34,834 nt of DNA from a virus: the IMG/VR virus record IMGVR_UViG_3300006735_000097, positions 1 through 34,834 of that record, one strand, 5' to 3'. Positions within the stretch are counted from its first letter, which is position 1. Every line of letters starts with the position of its first letter. Positions 18,143 to 24,105 of this stretch are shown here, in pieces. The translations under genes were made by a program, and so were the position numbers. The notes beneath the pieces are model-generated. The model did no database searches. It worked only from the letters and a program-made list of their open reading frames with translations, and had not been told where the DNA came from.

Positions 18143-19396
18143 TTATACTATTCCTAATCTTGGGTATTTAATTTCTGTTGACCAGTTCTTTGTTTCTTGT
18201 AATCCTGTGCAAAGATACCTAAATGCGTCTGCACTATGAGAAGTCCAATCGTGTTGTGGTCTATTTTTTGTAATTCCTTTGTCATCTACTGCCCATTTGT
18301 ATTGTCTGAGGGCATCTAATCCGTCTTTTGTCTTTTCAAAGTCAAAATAACATCTTGATAGTGTCATTCTAACTGCGTTGATTCCATCTTCCACACTCAT
18401 CTTGGGTACAATGCTTGTGCTGAGTCCTAAACTTTGTGCTATTTCTACTCTTGACTTACCAGTTCCGATCTCTCTGACATTAGCGTCATGGGGTAGATAG
18501 TGTGTATCATACACATATCCTCTATCATCAAGAACTCCTGCGTAATATTCTAGTGATTCACCACTATCTTCAAAATAGTCTATAAGGTGTATTGCTGTTC
18601 CTTTTTGCTGACAGAACCATATAGAGGTTTTATCTGCCATTCCTAAATCCCAAAAGGTAGAAACCTTTAATGTAGGATCATAAGGTACAGAAGTTACTCT
18701 TTTATCGTCATCAGCTTTATTCAATCCTTGCGAATAGATTGCTCCTATAGCGGAACTCTCAAAACTACACTCATATTCTGCCTCGTATATTTCAGGAGGC
18801 ATCATTGATTTAGCTTCAGCTAATTCTTCTTCTTTAACGACTTTAGTCTCAGAAGCTTTAAACTTTGTGGCATACCATTTATCATTATGGAGTCCATGAT
18901 TATACAGATCAAAGAAGGAGTTATGACCTTGAGGAGTACCAATCGCAATCATAAATCCTTCACGATCTGATAGAGCAGGGCGAATAACCTCTGTCCACAT
19001 CTTCGGTGGCATTTGGGCGACCTCATCTAAAACCACTCCATCAATATAGAGTCCTTTTAGCGTTTGGGGACGCTCACAGCCCAATAATTGAATCCTACCT
19101 CCATTGGGTAGTTCTGCTCTTAATTCCGTCTCGTGGTAGTCCATATTGGGTAAAACAGAGGTATAATACTTGAGGTAATCCCAAGCTATTCTTTTTGCCA
19201 TTGAGTAAGTAGGTGCTATGTAATAATAACGAGGTCTCGGTAACGGACATTGTAGGCACTTCTTAATCAATTCGTTTACTGTCAAGACAGTCTTTCCAAA
19301 TCGTCTATGACAGACAAGAACATTAAATCGAACTAAGTTCTTGTGAATCTGTTGTTGTAATTCTCTCGGCTTATAAGGAATTGTTATGGTGTTCAT
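18143..19396 (-). CDS. terL: Terminase large subunit
   Basis: A 417-aa packaging motor. The ATPase half has a Walker A variant HRRFGKT at residues 30-36, Walker B VVLDE at 121-125 and coupling motif AIGTPQG at 151-157. The nuclease half starts with an acidic residue in TFWDLGMADKT (D250), followed by Asp-containing IDYFED and HDANVR segments and the late HDWTSHSADAFRYL. These are the RNase H-like metal ligands that cut the concatemer. The RBS (AAGGGTG) is six bases before ATG, and the start overlaps the upstream stop. The matching small subunit is not adjacent; the best candidate is at 32400-32828. Confidence 0.95.
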   Translation of the reverse strand: MNTITIPYKPRELQQQIHKNLVRFNVLVCHRRFGKTVLTVNELIKKCLQCPLPRPRYYYIAPTYSMAKRIAWDYLKYYTSVLPNMDYHETELRAELPNGGRIQLLGCERPQTLKGLYIDGVVLDEVAQMPPKMWTEVIRPALSDREGFMIAIGTPQGHNSFFDLYNHGLHNDKWYATKFKASETKVVKEEELAEAKSMMPPEIYEAEYECSFESSAIGAIYSQGLNKADDDKRVTSVPYDPTLKVSTFWDLGMADKTSIWFCQQKGTAIHLIDYFEDSGESLEYYAGVLDDRGYVYDTHYLPHDANVREIGTGKSRVEIAQSLGLSTSIVPKMSVEDGINAVRMTLSRCYFDFEKTKDGLDALRQYKWAVDDKGITKNRPQHDWTSHSADAFRYLCTGLQETKNWSTEIKYPRLGIV

Positions 19397-19563
19397 TTAT
19401 CACCCTTATTTTCTCCCCTATATATATCTTGAATCCTTGCTACAGTTGAGTCTTTCACTATACCCTTACCTGAATGTTGTTTAACAGGTGTCTTGTCGTT
19501 CATATGCTTTACCATTAAGGCAAACACATCAACTGTCTTTTTTTTGGTCTTTTTCTTTTTCAT
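19393..19563 (-). CDS. Small Lys-rich protein upstream of terL
   Basis: A 56-aa basic protein starting with a run of lysines (MKKKKTKKK). I choose the ATG at 19563 because GGAG lies six bases before it; an upstream in-frame GTG at 19575 lacks such a site. It overlaps the zinc-finger gene by 35 bp and the terL start by 4 bp, so it belongs to the packaging operon. Not recognised; the basic N-terminus suggests nucleic-acid contact. Confidence 0.6.
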   Translation of the reverse strand: MKKKKTKKKTVDVFALMVKHMNDKTPVKQHSGKGIVKDSTVARIQDIYRGENKGDK

Positions 19564-19750
19564 AATGGTCTCCACATAGGAAGTAATACTGCATATACTT
19601 ATCTTTCGGCACTACTGCGAAAGATCCAAACTTATTACAGTAAGAGCATCTTCTGTATTTGTCTGTTTGTTCATGTGTCCATGATAGTATTTCATTTAAA
19701 GAATACAAGAGGTTCATGCCTTTAGAGAGTTGTCCTTGTGTTGTAATCAC
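19529..19750 (-). CDS. Small zinc-finger-like protein, first gene of late operon
   Basis: A 73-aa protein with CSYC at about residues 35-38 and CGDH at about 59-62, spaced like a treble-clef or zinc-ribbon site. The rest is polar and Lys-rich. The GTG start at 19750 has GGAG overlapping it, so the ATG at 19717 is an alternative. It is the first gene of the leftward structural module. A DNA- or RNA-binding role is possible, but there is no family assignment. Confidence 0.55.
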   Translation of the reverse strand: MITTQGQLSKGMNLLYSLNEILSWTHEQTDKYRRCSYCNKFGSFAVVPKDKYMQYYFLCGDHYEKEKDQKKDS

Positions 19751-20281
19751 TCCATATATATAAAAAAATGTCTGCGTGGGGGTGCTGTCATATTATTTCT
19801 ACCTTGTTGGTGTAGAGTTCTATCTTTATTTATATAGGTTTATTGTCTTAGTGTTCAAAATATGGTTAGAAATATATATTTATTCTTGTTCCTTAGTTCT
19901 TTTTGTTTCTTTTAAGAGAAATGCTGAATGTTTTTTATTAATTTATATTATTCTTATCCTTAACATTATTAATCTTAATACTAACCCAACATAAACGAAC
20001 AATATCAATGATTTCTTTAACTATATAAATAGTTTTATCTATTATCTTTCTTATTACTCTATAACTAAGATCATTAGTATAAGTGTTCATTACTCTATTA
20101 ATTGTTATTCTTTCTATGTAAGTTCATTAAAATTGACATAGTTTTCTCTTTCTTTCTTTTCCCTCGAAAAATCACCATTTTTGGTTTTATATTTCAATGA
20201 AGTTAAGTTTACCAAATTAGTTCAAGCTATCTCTATGGCTCTTAAAATGGATTTTTATTCTTACTTATTTTTAATTATCCC

Positions 20282-20301
20282 TTTTTATTCGTTTTTATTC
20301 G
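20282..20301. repeat. Tandem 10-bp repeat TTTTTATTCG
   Basis: Two adjacent perfect copies, 20282-20291 and 20292-20301, about 80 bp upstream of the first early gene. One copy per helical turn would suit a protein-binding site, but low-complexity DNA could also give this by slippage. Confidence 0.6.
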
Positions 20302-20311
20302 TAATTATGTA

Positions 20312-20352
20312 AATTAGTTATTTACATTATCTTATGTATTTGATCTATTATA
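20312..20352 (+). promoter_or_regulatory. Candidate promoter for the rightward early genes
   Basis: A TTTACA-like -35 is followed about 19 bases later by TATTAT, some 28 bases before the ATG at 20380. The spacing is slightly long and the region is AT-rich, so this is only a candidate. Confidence 0.35.
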
Positions 20353-20379
20353 AAAAATTAATAAAGCGAGGTATTAATT

Positions 20380-20835
20380 ATGACTGTTAATTATATTAAT
20401 CACGATCATGACGATAAAGCCAAAGCTCTACATTCTTTTTTAGTTAATGACGGATTTACTAAAGAAGAAATGAATCATATTAAATTTAAGATCAATGATG
20501 ATGATACATCTTACATTGACTTAGACGGAGACGCTAATGAGTCTTATATGATTCTATCTGATAAAGAAGCAGAGAAGAAATGTAATGAATACATTTGGGA
20601 TAATCTTTGGTCATTTAAAGCAGAGTTCTTACAACATTATATGCCATTAGAAGTAGAGCATATTGAAAAAATACAAGAACTTTACGAAGATGCAAATGAT
20701 ATACTTGTCAAGTTAGTAGATAATAAAGGTGGCTTAGAAAGAGATGCTAAATTATCTGATGGCAGAGGTCATTTTTTAGCTACTTATGACGGAGCAGAGG
20801 AGGAGTATTCAAACTACTTCATTTACAGATGTTAA
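20380..20835 (+). CDS. Conserved phage protein of unknown function, first early gene
   Basis: A 151-aa acidic protein. It contains SYIDLDGDANESYMILSDKEAEKKCNEYIWDNLWSFKAEFLQHY in the middle and ends with GRGHFLATYDGAEEEYSNYFIYR. The combination of a SYI-x-(L/V)-DG segment, a helical centre and a C-terminal GRGHFL-x-x-YDG motif occurs in many phage and plasmid proteins that have no assigned role. It starts the rightward early cluster after GCGAGG. Its place suggests an early host-takeover function; no catalytic site is clear. Confidence 0.7.
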   Translation: MTVNYINHDHDDKAKALHSFLVNDGFTKEEMNHIKFKINDDDTSYIDLDGDANESYMILSDKEAEKKCNEYIWDNLWSFKAEFLQHYMPLEVEHIEKIQELYEDANDILVKLVDNKGGLERDAKLSDGRGHFLATYDGAEEEYSNYFIYRC

Positions 20836-21026
20836 GAACTATAAACGCAGTCGAGTTTTATATTGATTATTTTAATAACTATATGACAGTTCAAGCTATT
20901 GCAGATGTTCATGGTATCAGCGAGGATTTAGCACATTATTTAATAAATCTTGGTAGAAAGTTAAATAACAAAGAAATATTCCTTGATGATGTAAAAGATC
21001 AATCAATCATAATAAATTATAATTAG
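20829..21026 (+). CDS. Small early protein, possible HTH
   Basis: A 65-aa protein overlapping the previous gene by 7 bp. Residues 18-45 (MTVQAIADVHGISEDLAHYLINLGRKL) fit a helix-turn-helix pattern with a glycine at the turn. It may be a small DNA-binding regulator, but the fit is by eye. Two stem-loops follow its stop. Confidence 0.55.
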   Translation: MLRTINAVEFYIDYFNNYMTVQAIADVHGISEDLAHYLINLGRKLNNKEIFLDDVKDQSIIINYN

Positions 21027-21035
21027 GTATTTATT

Positions 21036-21057
21036 TAAGGGCTTTTAATAGCCCTTA
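21036..21057 (+). other. RNA stem-loop 1 in early operon
   Basis: A perfect 7-bp stem, TAAGGGC (21036-21042) with GCCCTTA (21051-21057), and an 8-base loop, nine bases after a stop codon. No T-run follows, so it is not a canonical terminator. It may slow or end some transcripts or protect RNA ends. Confidence 0.7.
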
Positions 21058-21059
21058 GA

Positions 21060-21081
21060 TCAATATCTAAGTTGATATTGA
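21060..21081 (+). other. RNA stem-loop 2 in early operon
   Basis: A perfect 8-bp stem, TCAATATC (21060-21067) with GATATTGA (21074-21081), and a 6-base loop, two bases after stem-loop 1 and just before the GCGAGG of the next gene. Its position just ahead of an RBS suggests translational or processing control. Confidence 0.7.
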
Positions 21082-21097
21082 AGGAAGCGAGGTTGTT

Positions 21098-21208
21098 ATG
21101 CCTTTTTATGGAATAGACGGAGCCGACCTAATTTTATTGGTTGTGTTCTTTTATGTAGCTTACAAACTTCTTATGAGAGCTAAGAAAGAAAAAGACAATG
21201 AAAAATAA
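21098..21208 (+). CDS. 36-aa single-span membrane microprotein
   Basis: A 36-aa ORF starting MPFYGIDGADLILLVVFFYVAYKLL and ending in a Lys/Glu-rich tail. Residues 10-25 form one membrane helix with a basic cytoplasmic tail. The RBS-like GCGAGG lies six bases before the ATG. It overlaps the next gene by 11 bp. Its small size and early position suit a host-membrane effector, but its function is unknown. Confidence 0.55.
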   Translation: MPFYGIDGADLILLVVFFYVAYKLLMRAKKEKDNEK

Positions 21209-21374
21209 AGATTTTTGTTGTAGCGAGTGTAAAAAAGATAATATTCAATTTCAAGTTTGGGCTGATGAACACGACATTGTTAAAAGTGGAGGTTTAGAGA
21301 ATGATGAAGTTTGGTGTGAAGATTGCGAAGAAAGAACTGAATGTGAATTAAAAGAAGAAAGCGAGGGTAAATAA
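21198..21374 (+). CDS. 58-aa zinc-ribbon protein
   Basis: A 58-aa acidic protein with CCSEC at residues 7-11 and WCEDC at 39-43, a CxxC...CxxC zinc ribbon, and VWADEHD between them. Small phage proteins with this two-knuckle layout and acidic surface are frequent and unassigned. Its stop overlaps the next ATG (TAATG). Could bind nucleic acid or a host protein. Confidence 0.65.
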   Translation: MKNKDFCCSECKKDNIQFQVWADEHDIVKSGGLENDEVWCEDCEERTECELKEESEGK

Positions 21375-21631
21375 TGGCTAGATTTATTTTAGATATAGCA
21401 ACCTCAAATGATAAGAAAGATTGGTATGAAGATTTTAATCAATCAGAAACATTTGAAGCCAATATTATTGGTCAAGTTGTTTCTCATCTTCAAAATGTAG
21501 GTCAAGAGATTATTACTATTCATTGTATAGATAAGGATAATACGGCTCAATTTTGGGAAGAAACACACAAAAACAGATTAACAACCAAACAGATCAAAAA
21601 ATATAATTCTTTATTAGAAAGAGGTGAATAG
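21374..21631 (+). CDS. Small early protein, hypothetical
   Basis: An 85-aa protein with a beta-alpha start (MARFILDIATSNDKKDWYEDF) and a HCIDKDN turn. It is coupled at both ends by one-base overlaps (TAATG before, TAGTG after). No motif recognised. Probably part of the early host-takeover set. Confidence 0.65.
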   Translation: MARFILDIATSNDKKDWYEDFNQSETFEANIIGQVVSHLQNVGQEIITIHCIDKDNTAQFWEETHKNRLTTKQIKKYNSLLERGE

Positions 21632-21747
21632 TGGAAACAGAATACAGAAAAAGTAACTTAGAAATAATCGCTGATCGAATAATGATTGGTTGTTTAGTTT
21701 CTAAGTTTTTATTAATAGTTTACACAATATCAACGGGAGGGTTTTAA
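21631..21747 (+). CDS. 38-aa GTG-started membrane microprotein
   Basis: A 38-aa reading frame whose GTG overlaps the preceding stop (TAGTG). After a polar N-terminus (METEYRKSNLEIIADR) comes a hydrophobic stretch (IMIGCLVSKFLLIVYTI) able to span the membrane. Support is the coupled start and fit between neighbours; it could still be non-coding. Confidence 0.4.
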   Translation: METEYRKSNLEIIADRIMIGCLVSKFLLIVYTISTGGF

Positions 21748-21755
21748 GGTGAATT

Positions 21756-21944
21756 ATGATTAATACAACAGAAGTAAGACCTACTACTCTATCATTAGAA
21801 TTTGAAGAAATAATTAATAAACTAGATGATCTTCAATATCAGTTAATAAAATTAACTAGTGATGATTTAGAGGTAAAAAAAACATTAGATAATTTAATTA
21901 GTAAACTTGAAGTTATAAAAGAAGAAAGCCAAGATAATGATTAA
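21756..21944 (+). CDS. Small acidic coiled-coil protein
   Basis: A 62-aa protein with leucines and isoleucines in heptad spacing (LEFEEIINKLDDLQYQLIKL, then LDNLISKLEVIKEE), so probably a short coiled coil. RBS AAGGTG precedes the ATG. Overlaps the next gene by 8 bp. Function unknown. Confidence 0.6.
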   Translation: MINTTEVRPTTLSLEFEEIINKLDDLQYQLIKLTSDDLEVKKTLDNLISKLEVIKEESQDND

Positions 21945-22119
21945 ACTAGAAAAGAAAGAATTTGTCAGTAATGATAAATATCGTTTCAGTAATAGCAAGA
22001 CCTCATACGACTATGAAAAAGAGAGGAATATGCGATTAAAGGAACGCAAAAGAGTCAAAAGGATTTTATCTTTTGATTATTTTAGTAATAATAAAAGTGA
22101 GGTAAATAATAATGATTAG
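21937..22119 (+). CDS. Small basic early protein
   Basis: A 60-aa basic protein with an Arg/Lys-rich centre (RNMRLKERKRVKRILSFDYF). The last residues EVNNND are encoded by an 18-bp element that also carries the RBS and start of the next gene. Possibly nucleic-acid binding; not recognised. Confidence 0.6.
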   Translation: MIKLEKKEFVSNDKYRFSNSKTSYDYEKERNMRLKERKRVKRILSFDYFSNNKSEVNNND

Positions 22120-22336
22120 TAATTATACAAAAAGATTTTTGTTTAATACAAAAATTCGTCAAGGTGAGGAAGATTGGTATTTAAAAGATATGTCATTTGA
22201 ACTTACAGACGAGCAAGAAGCTATAAGACAGTTAAATGGTCTTATAGAAAGTATAGCCACAGGCAATAATTGTTATACATTAGATTCTTTTGTCTGTGAT
22301 GTTAAGGAATCTATTAGAGAGGTAAATAATAATGAT
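22099..22336 (+). repeat. Two copies of an 18-bp translation-coupling element
   Basis: The 18-bp sequence GAGGTAAATAATAATGAT occurs at 22099-22116 and 22319-22336. Each copy ends one gene (encoding EVNNND) and contains the RBS (GAGG) and ATG of the next. The spacing of about 220 bp matches one gene, suggesting gene duplication or cassette exchange at a shared start site. Confidence 0.85.
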
Positions 22337-22345
22337 AACTTATGA
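22112..22345 (+). CDS. Small early protein, hypothetical
   Basis: A 77-aa protein with an acidic helical centre (FELTDEQEAIRQLNGLIESIATG) and two cysteines. It starts inside the first coupling element and ends in the second, sharing the EVNNND tail of its upstream neighbour. Function unknown. Confidence 0.65.
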   Translation: MISNYTKRFLFNTKIRQGEEDWYLKDMSFELTDEQEAIRQLNGLIESIATGNNCYTLDSFVCDVKESIREVNNNDNL

Positions 22346-22568
22346 AAACTTAAAGATAGTAAGAGTAGATAAAGAAAATGGATATTACGATCATAAGAAA
22401 CAAAAACATATCCCTTATAAAAAACCAAAAATAGAAACAAAAGTCTTAGAAACTTGTAAAACTTGTTATGATCTTGGTGAGCTTTATTCTATTTTAAAAC
22501 ACCATGCCGAACAAAATAATTATTGTGAAGATTTAAAAATAGAATTTTCATTTAGATTAGACTTTTAA
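22332..22568 (+). CDS. Small early protein with CxxC, hypothetical
   Basis: A 78-aa Lys/Tyr-rich protein with CKTC near residue 42 and a further cysteine near 64, so a partial metal site is possible. It is the last gene of the rightward early cluster. A weak stem-loop follows. Function unknown. Confidence 0.6.
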   Translation: MITYENLKIVRVDKENGYYDHKKQKHIPYKKPKIETKVLETCKTCYDLGELYSILKHHAEQNNYCEDLKIEFSFRLDF

Positions 22569-22589
22569 ATATATAGTTAAAAGCTCTTT

Positions 22590-22616
22590 AGGCAATCTGA
22601 TATTCTTGGGTTGCCT
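22590..22616. terminator. Weak stem-loop between convergent genes
   Basis: AGGCAA (22590-22595) can pair with TTGCCT (22611-22616) around a 15-base loop, between a plus gene ending at 22568 and a minus gene ending at 22616. No clear T-run on either side, so only a weak bidirectional terminator candidate. Confidence 0.35.
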
Positions 22617-22807
22617 TAATGTATCGTCCAATTTTCCCCAATATTTATTTCGTCAATTTCCTTATACTCATCATAATCGTTCTTAAAATTTTCAATAAAT
22701 AGTTTTGATTCATCTTCATTAGCAAAATTACTAAACATCACTACAACATTATTGTTATTGTCTTGATCTGTATGTAAATATAATCTGCAAATTAATTTTT
22801 TATTCAA
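22616..22807 (-). CDS. Small phage protein, hypothetical
   Basis: A 63-aa acidic protein (KKLICRLYLHTDQDNNNNVV, then ENFKNDYDEYKEIDEINIGENW). I place the start at the TTG at 22807, which overlaps the upstream stop by a few bases. The ATG at 22885 would give 89 residues but an 86-bp overlap with the upstream gene. The beta strand followed by an acidic helix resembles other unassigned phage proteins. Function unknown. Confidence 0.55.
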   Translation of the reverse strand: MNKKLICRLYLHTDQDNNNNVVVMFSNFANEDESKLFIENFKNDYDEYKEIDEINIGENWTIH

Positions 22808-23084
22808 TATTTCTTCTGAGAGTTTCAAAGACGATTTCCCATGCTTCGTTTTGAGCAAATTTTTTTTTGGTTTTTTGTAAGTCATTTTTGATTTCTATTA
22901 TAAAGCTAGGTTGTATGTCTATTAATGAGCAAATCCATTTAAAATCTTTACTAAGAAACCATTTTTCAGCTTCTTCGCAAACTATAAAATCAGATTGGTC
23001 ATAATTAGGTGAAGTTCTAAAACTACTATCTAATATTGCTCTTGTAATGATTGCAACATAAAGTCGTAAATATGATTTTTCCAT
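22800..23084 (-). CDS. Conserved small phage protein with DF-W-IC motif, hypothetical
   Basis: A 94-aa protein with an early helix (YLRLYVAIITRAILDSSF), then CEEAEKWFLSKDFKWICSLIDIQPSFI. A W-F-x-S-x-D-F-x-x-(V/I)-C core followed by a short helix is very common in small phage proteins of unknown role. An extended -10 promoter lies 33 bp upstream. It starts a two-gene leftward unit facing away from the boxA leader. Confidence 0.7.
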   Translation of the reverse strand: MEKSYLRLYVAIITRAILDSSFRTSPNYDQSDFIVCEEAEKWFLSKDFKWICSLIDIQPSFIIEIKNDLQKTKKKFAQNEAWEIVFETLRRNIE

Positions 23085-23301
23085 GAATTTTTTACGGACT
23101 TATAGAGCATGGTGTTTTTATATCATTTAAGAGTAGATTTCTAAATTGAACATTGATTGAACAAAATTGTAAAAAATCTAAAAAAGAACTTTTTTAAGAA
23201 AAGTTGTCGCACCTAATTTATTATGGGTTAATAATTATTTTTTTCAAAATTTACAAAAACGATCAAAATTGGCAAAAACGCAAAAAACGAAAAAACCAAT
23301 A
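23085..23301. other. Control region with direct repeats, A-tracts and a low-GC hairpin
   Basis: This gene-free stretch separates divergent promoters. It contains TTGAACA twice (23146-23152, 23157-23163, 11 bp apart), AAAAACG three times (23255-23261, 23274-23280, 23283-23289), and a 7-bp stem AACTTTT/AAAAGTT at 23187-23205. The repeats could be operators or replication iterons; no protein-coding frame is supported. Confidence 0.6.
23117..23125 (-). promoter_or_regulatory. Extended -10 promoter for leftward pair
   Basis: On the minus strand TGATATAAA fits TGnTATAAT with one mismatch and lies about 33 bp before the ATG at 23084. It mirrors the TGATATAAT of the divergent plus promoter. Confidence 0.5.
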
Positions 23302-23310
23302 TGATATAAT
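23302..23310 (+). promoter_or_regulatory. Extended -10 promoter for boxA leader
   Basis: TGATATAAT is a perfect TGnTATAAT extended -10. No good -35 is present, but A-tracts lie upstream. Transcription would start near 23317, giving a leader of about 98 bases before the ATG at 23415. Confidence 0.7.
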
Positions 23311-23344
23311 AGATCATAAATTAAATTTTTAGGAATTTGATTTT

Positions 23345-23365
23345 ATCTAAAGTGACAGTTTAGAT
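23345..23365 (+). promoter_or_regulatory. Leader hairpin before boxA (boxB-like position)
   Basis: ATCTAAA (23345-23351) pairs perfectly with TTTAGAT (23359-23365) around the loop GTGACAG. It ends one base before the boxA. In rRNA operon leaders a hairpin also precedes boxA. The sequence is not that of a known boxB. Confidence 0.65.
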
Positions 23366-23366
23366 T

Positions 23367-23378
23367 TGCTCTTTAACA
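23367..23378 (+). promoter_or_regulatory. rRNA-type boxA antitermination element
   Basis: TGCTCTTTAACA matches the E. coli rrn boxA at all 12 positions as I recall it. It sits about 50 bases into the predicted leader. boxA RNA binds NusB-NusE and helps RNA polymerase resist Rho and read structured templates. Its use here in a phage transcript is inferred from the sequence. Confidence 0.75.
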
Positions 23379-23414
23379 TTGTGAATATGGCTTATTAAGA
23401 AAGGAGAATCACTT

Positions 23415-24020
23415 ATGATGATTCAATCTTATGGTACTAGCGAGATAACAGAACAATTAAGTTTATCTCAAGAATACCAAAAAAAAATGAGAAGCACTTA
23501 TGGAAAAGTTAATAGACAATTTCCTAAAGAACTTCCTTACATAACTAAAGAAGAAGCTTTCAGAGCTTATAAACTTTTAATAAGTAAGTTTGGTAAAAAG
23601 AAAGTTAGAAACTTATCTAATACTAAATGGATTACAAAAAAGTTAAGAGCTGGAAGAACAAGACCTAGAAGATGTTGGATTGCCTTATCAGGCGATTCCA
23701 GTTCTCTTTGGAAGGGTTGGCGAAGATTAGTCCATGATGTTTCACATCGGATTTATGATTTTCAAAATCCAAATGCAAGTAGAAATCACTCTCAAAAACA
23801 AGCTGAGATTGAACTTGTAATAGGTCAATATGTTATGGATCAAGGTTGGTTAGAAGGTAAATTAAAACCTAAAGCTAAACTAATCCTAACTAAACATGAA
23901 AAGGTTGCTAAAAAGATTAGTAATCTTGAGAAACTTCTTAGTAGGTGGGAAACTAAACAAAAAACTGCTCACACCTACATTAAGAAGTATAAAACAAAGC
24001 TAAAACGACTAAGTAAATAA
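23415..24020 (+). CDS. Conserved phage protein with HDVSH motif, possible metallopeptidase-like
   Basis: A 201-aa basic protein. The central segment SLWKGWRRLVHDVSHRIYDFQNPN (about 96-119) has an H-D-x-x-H pair, like the HExxH zinc site but with Asp. It is followed by HSQKQAEIELVIGQYVMDQGWLEGKLKP, where the Glu residues could supply a third ligand. The C-terminal 40 residues are Lys-rich and coiled. I recall related unassigned proteins in marine phages. It is alone on its strand behind the boxA leader with a strong RBS (AAGGAG, eight bases). Peptidase activity is unproven. Confidence 0.75.
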   Translation: MMIQSYGTSEITEQLSLSQEYQKKMRSTYGKVNRQFPKELPYITKEEAFRAYKLLISKFGKKKVRNLSNTKWITKKLRAGRTRPRRCWIALSGDSSSLWKGWRRLVHDVSHRIYDFQNPNASRNHSQKQAEIELVIGQYVMDQGWLEGKLKPKAKLILTKHEKVAKKISNLEKLLSRWETKQKTAHTYIKKYKTKLKRLSK

Positions 24021-24048
24021 ACCAAAGCCATATCACTTTGTTAAAGAT

Positions 24049-24075
24049 GCCCTCAGAAAGCGAATAAATGAGGGC
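24049..24075. terminator. Stem-loop between convergent units
   Basis: GCCCTCA (24049-24055) pairs with TGAGGGC (24069-24075) around a 13-base loop, between genes ending at 24020 (plus) and 24106 (minus). The T-runs are weak in both directions, so termination may be partial, matching the antitermination element upstream. Confidence 0.5.
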
Positions 24076-24105
24076 TATCCAATCTTAAAGAAATCTTTTA
24101 AACAA

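Larger units (their letters stand above)
19751..20379. other. Non-coding AT-rich spacer between divergent modules
   Basis: About 630 bp, strongly T-rich on the plus strand, between the leftward structural operon and the rightward early genes. A GTG-started 72-codon hydrophobic reading frame at 19776-19994 lacks a ribosome binding site and looks like an artefact of T-rich DNA. The region holds a perfect TTGACA near 20134 without a matching -10, a tandem 10-bp repeat at 20282-20301, and a plausible promoter near the first plus-strand gene. Control signals for both directions presumably sit here. Confidence 0.7.

Noticed and set aside
19776-19994. 72-codon hydrophobic plus-strand reading frame in the main spacer
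   Set aside because: It starts with GTG, has no Shine-Dalgarno, and its Phe/Leu/Ile/Tyr content is what T-rich DNA yields in any frame.
22616-22885. ATG-started 89-codon version of the minus gene
   Set aside because: It would overlap the upstream gene by 86 bp, while a TTG start at the upstream stop gives a normal coupled pair.
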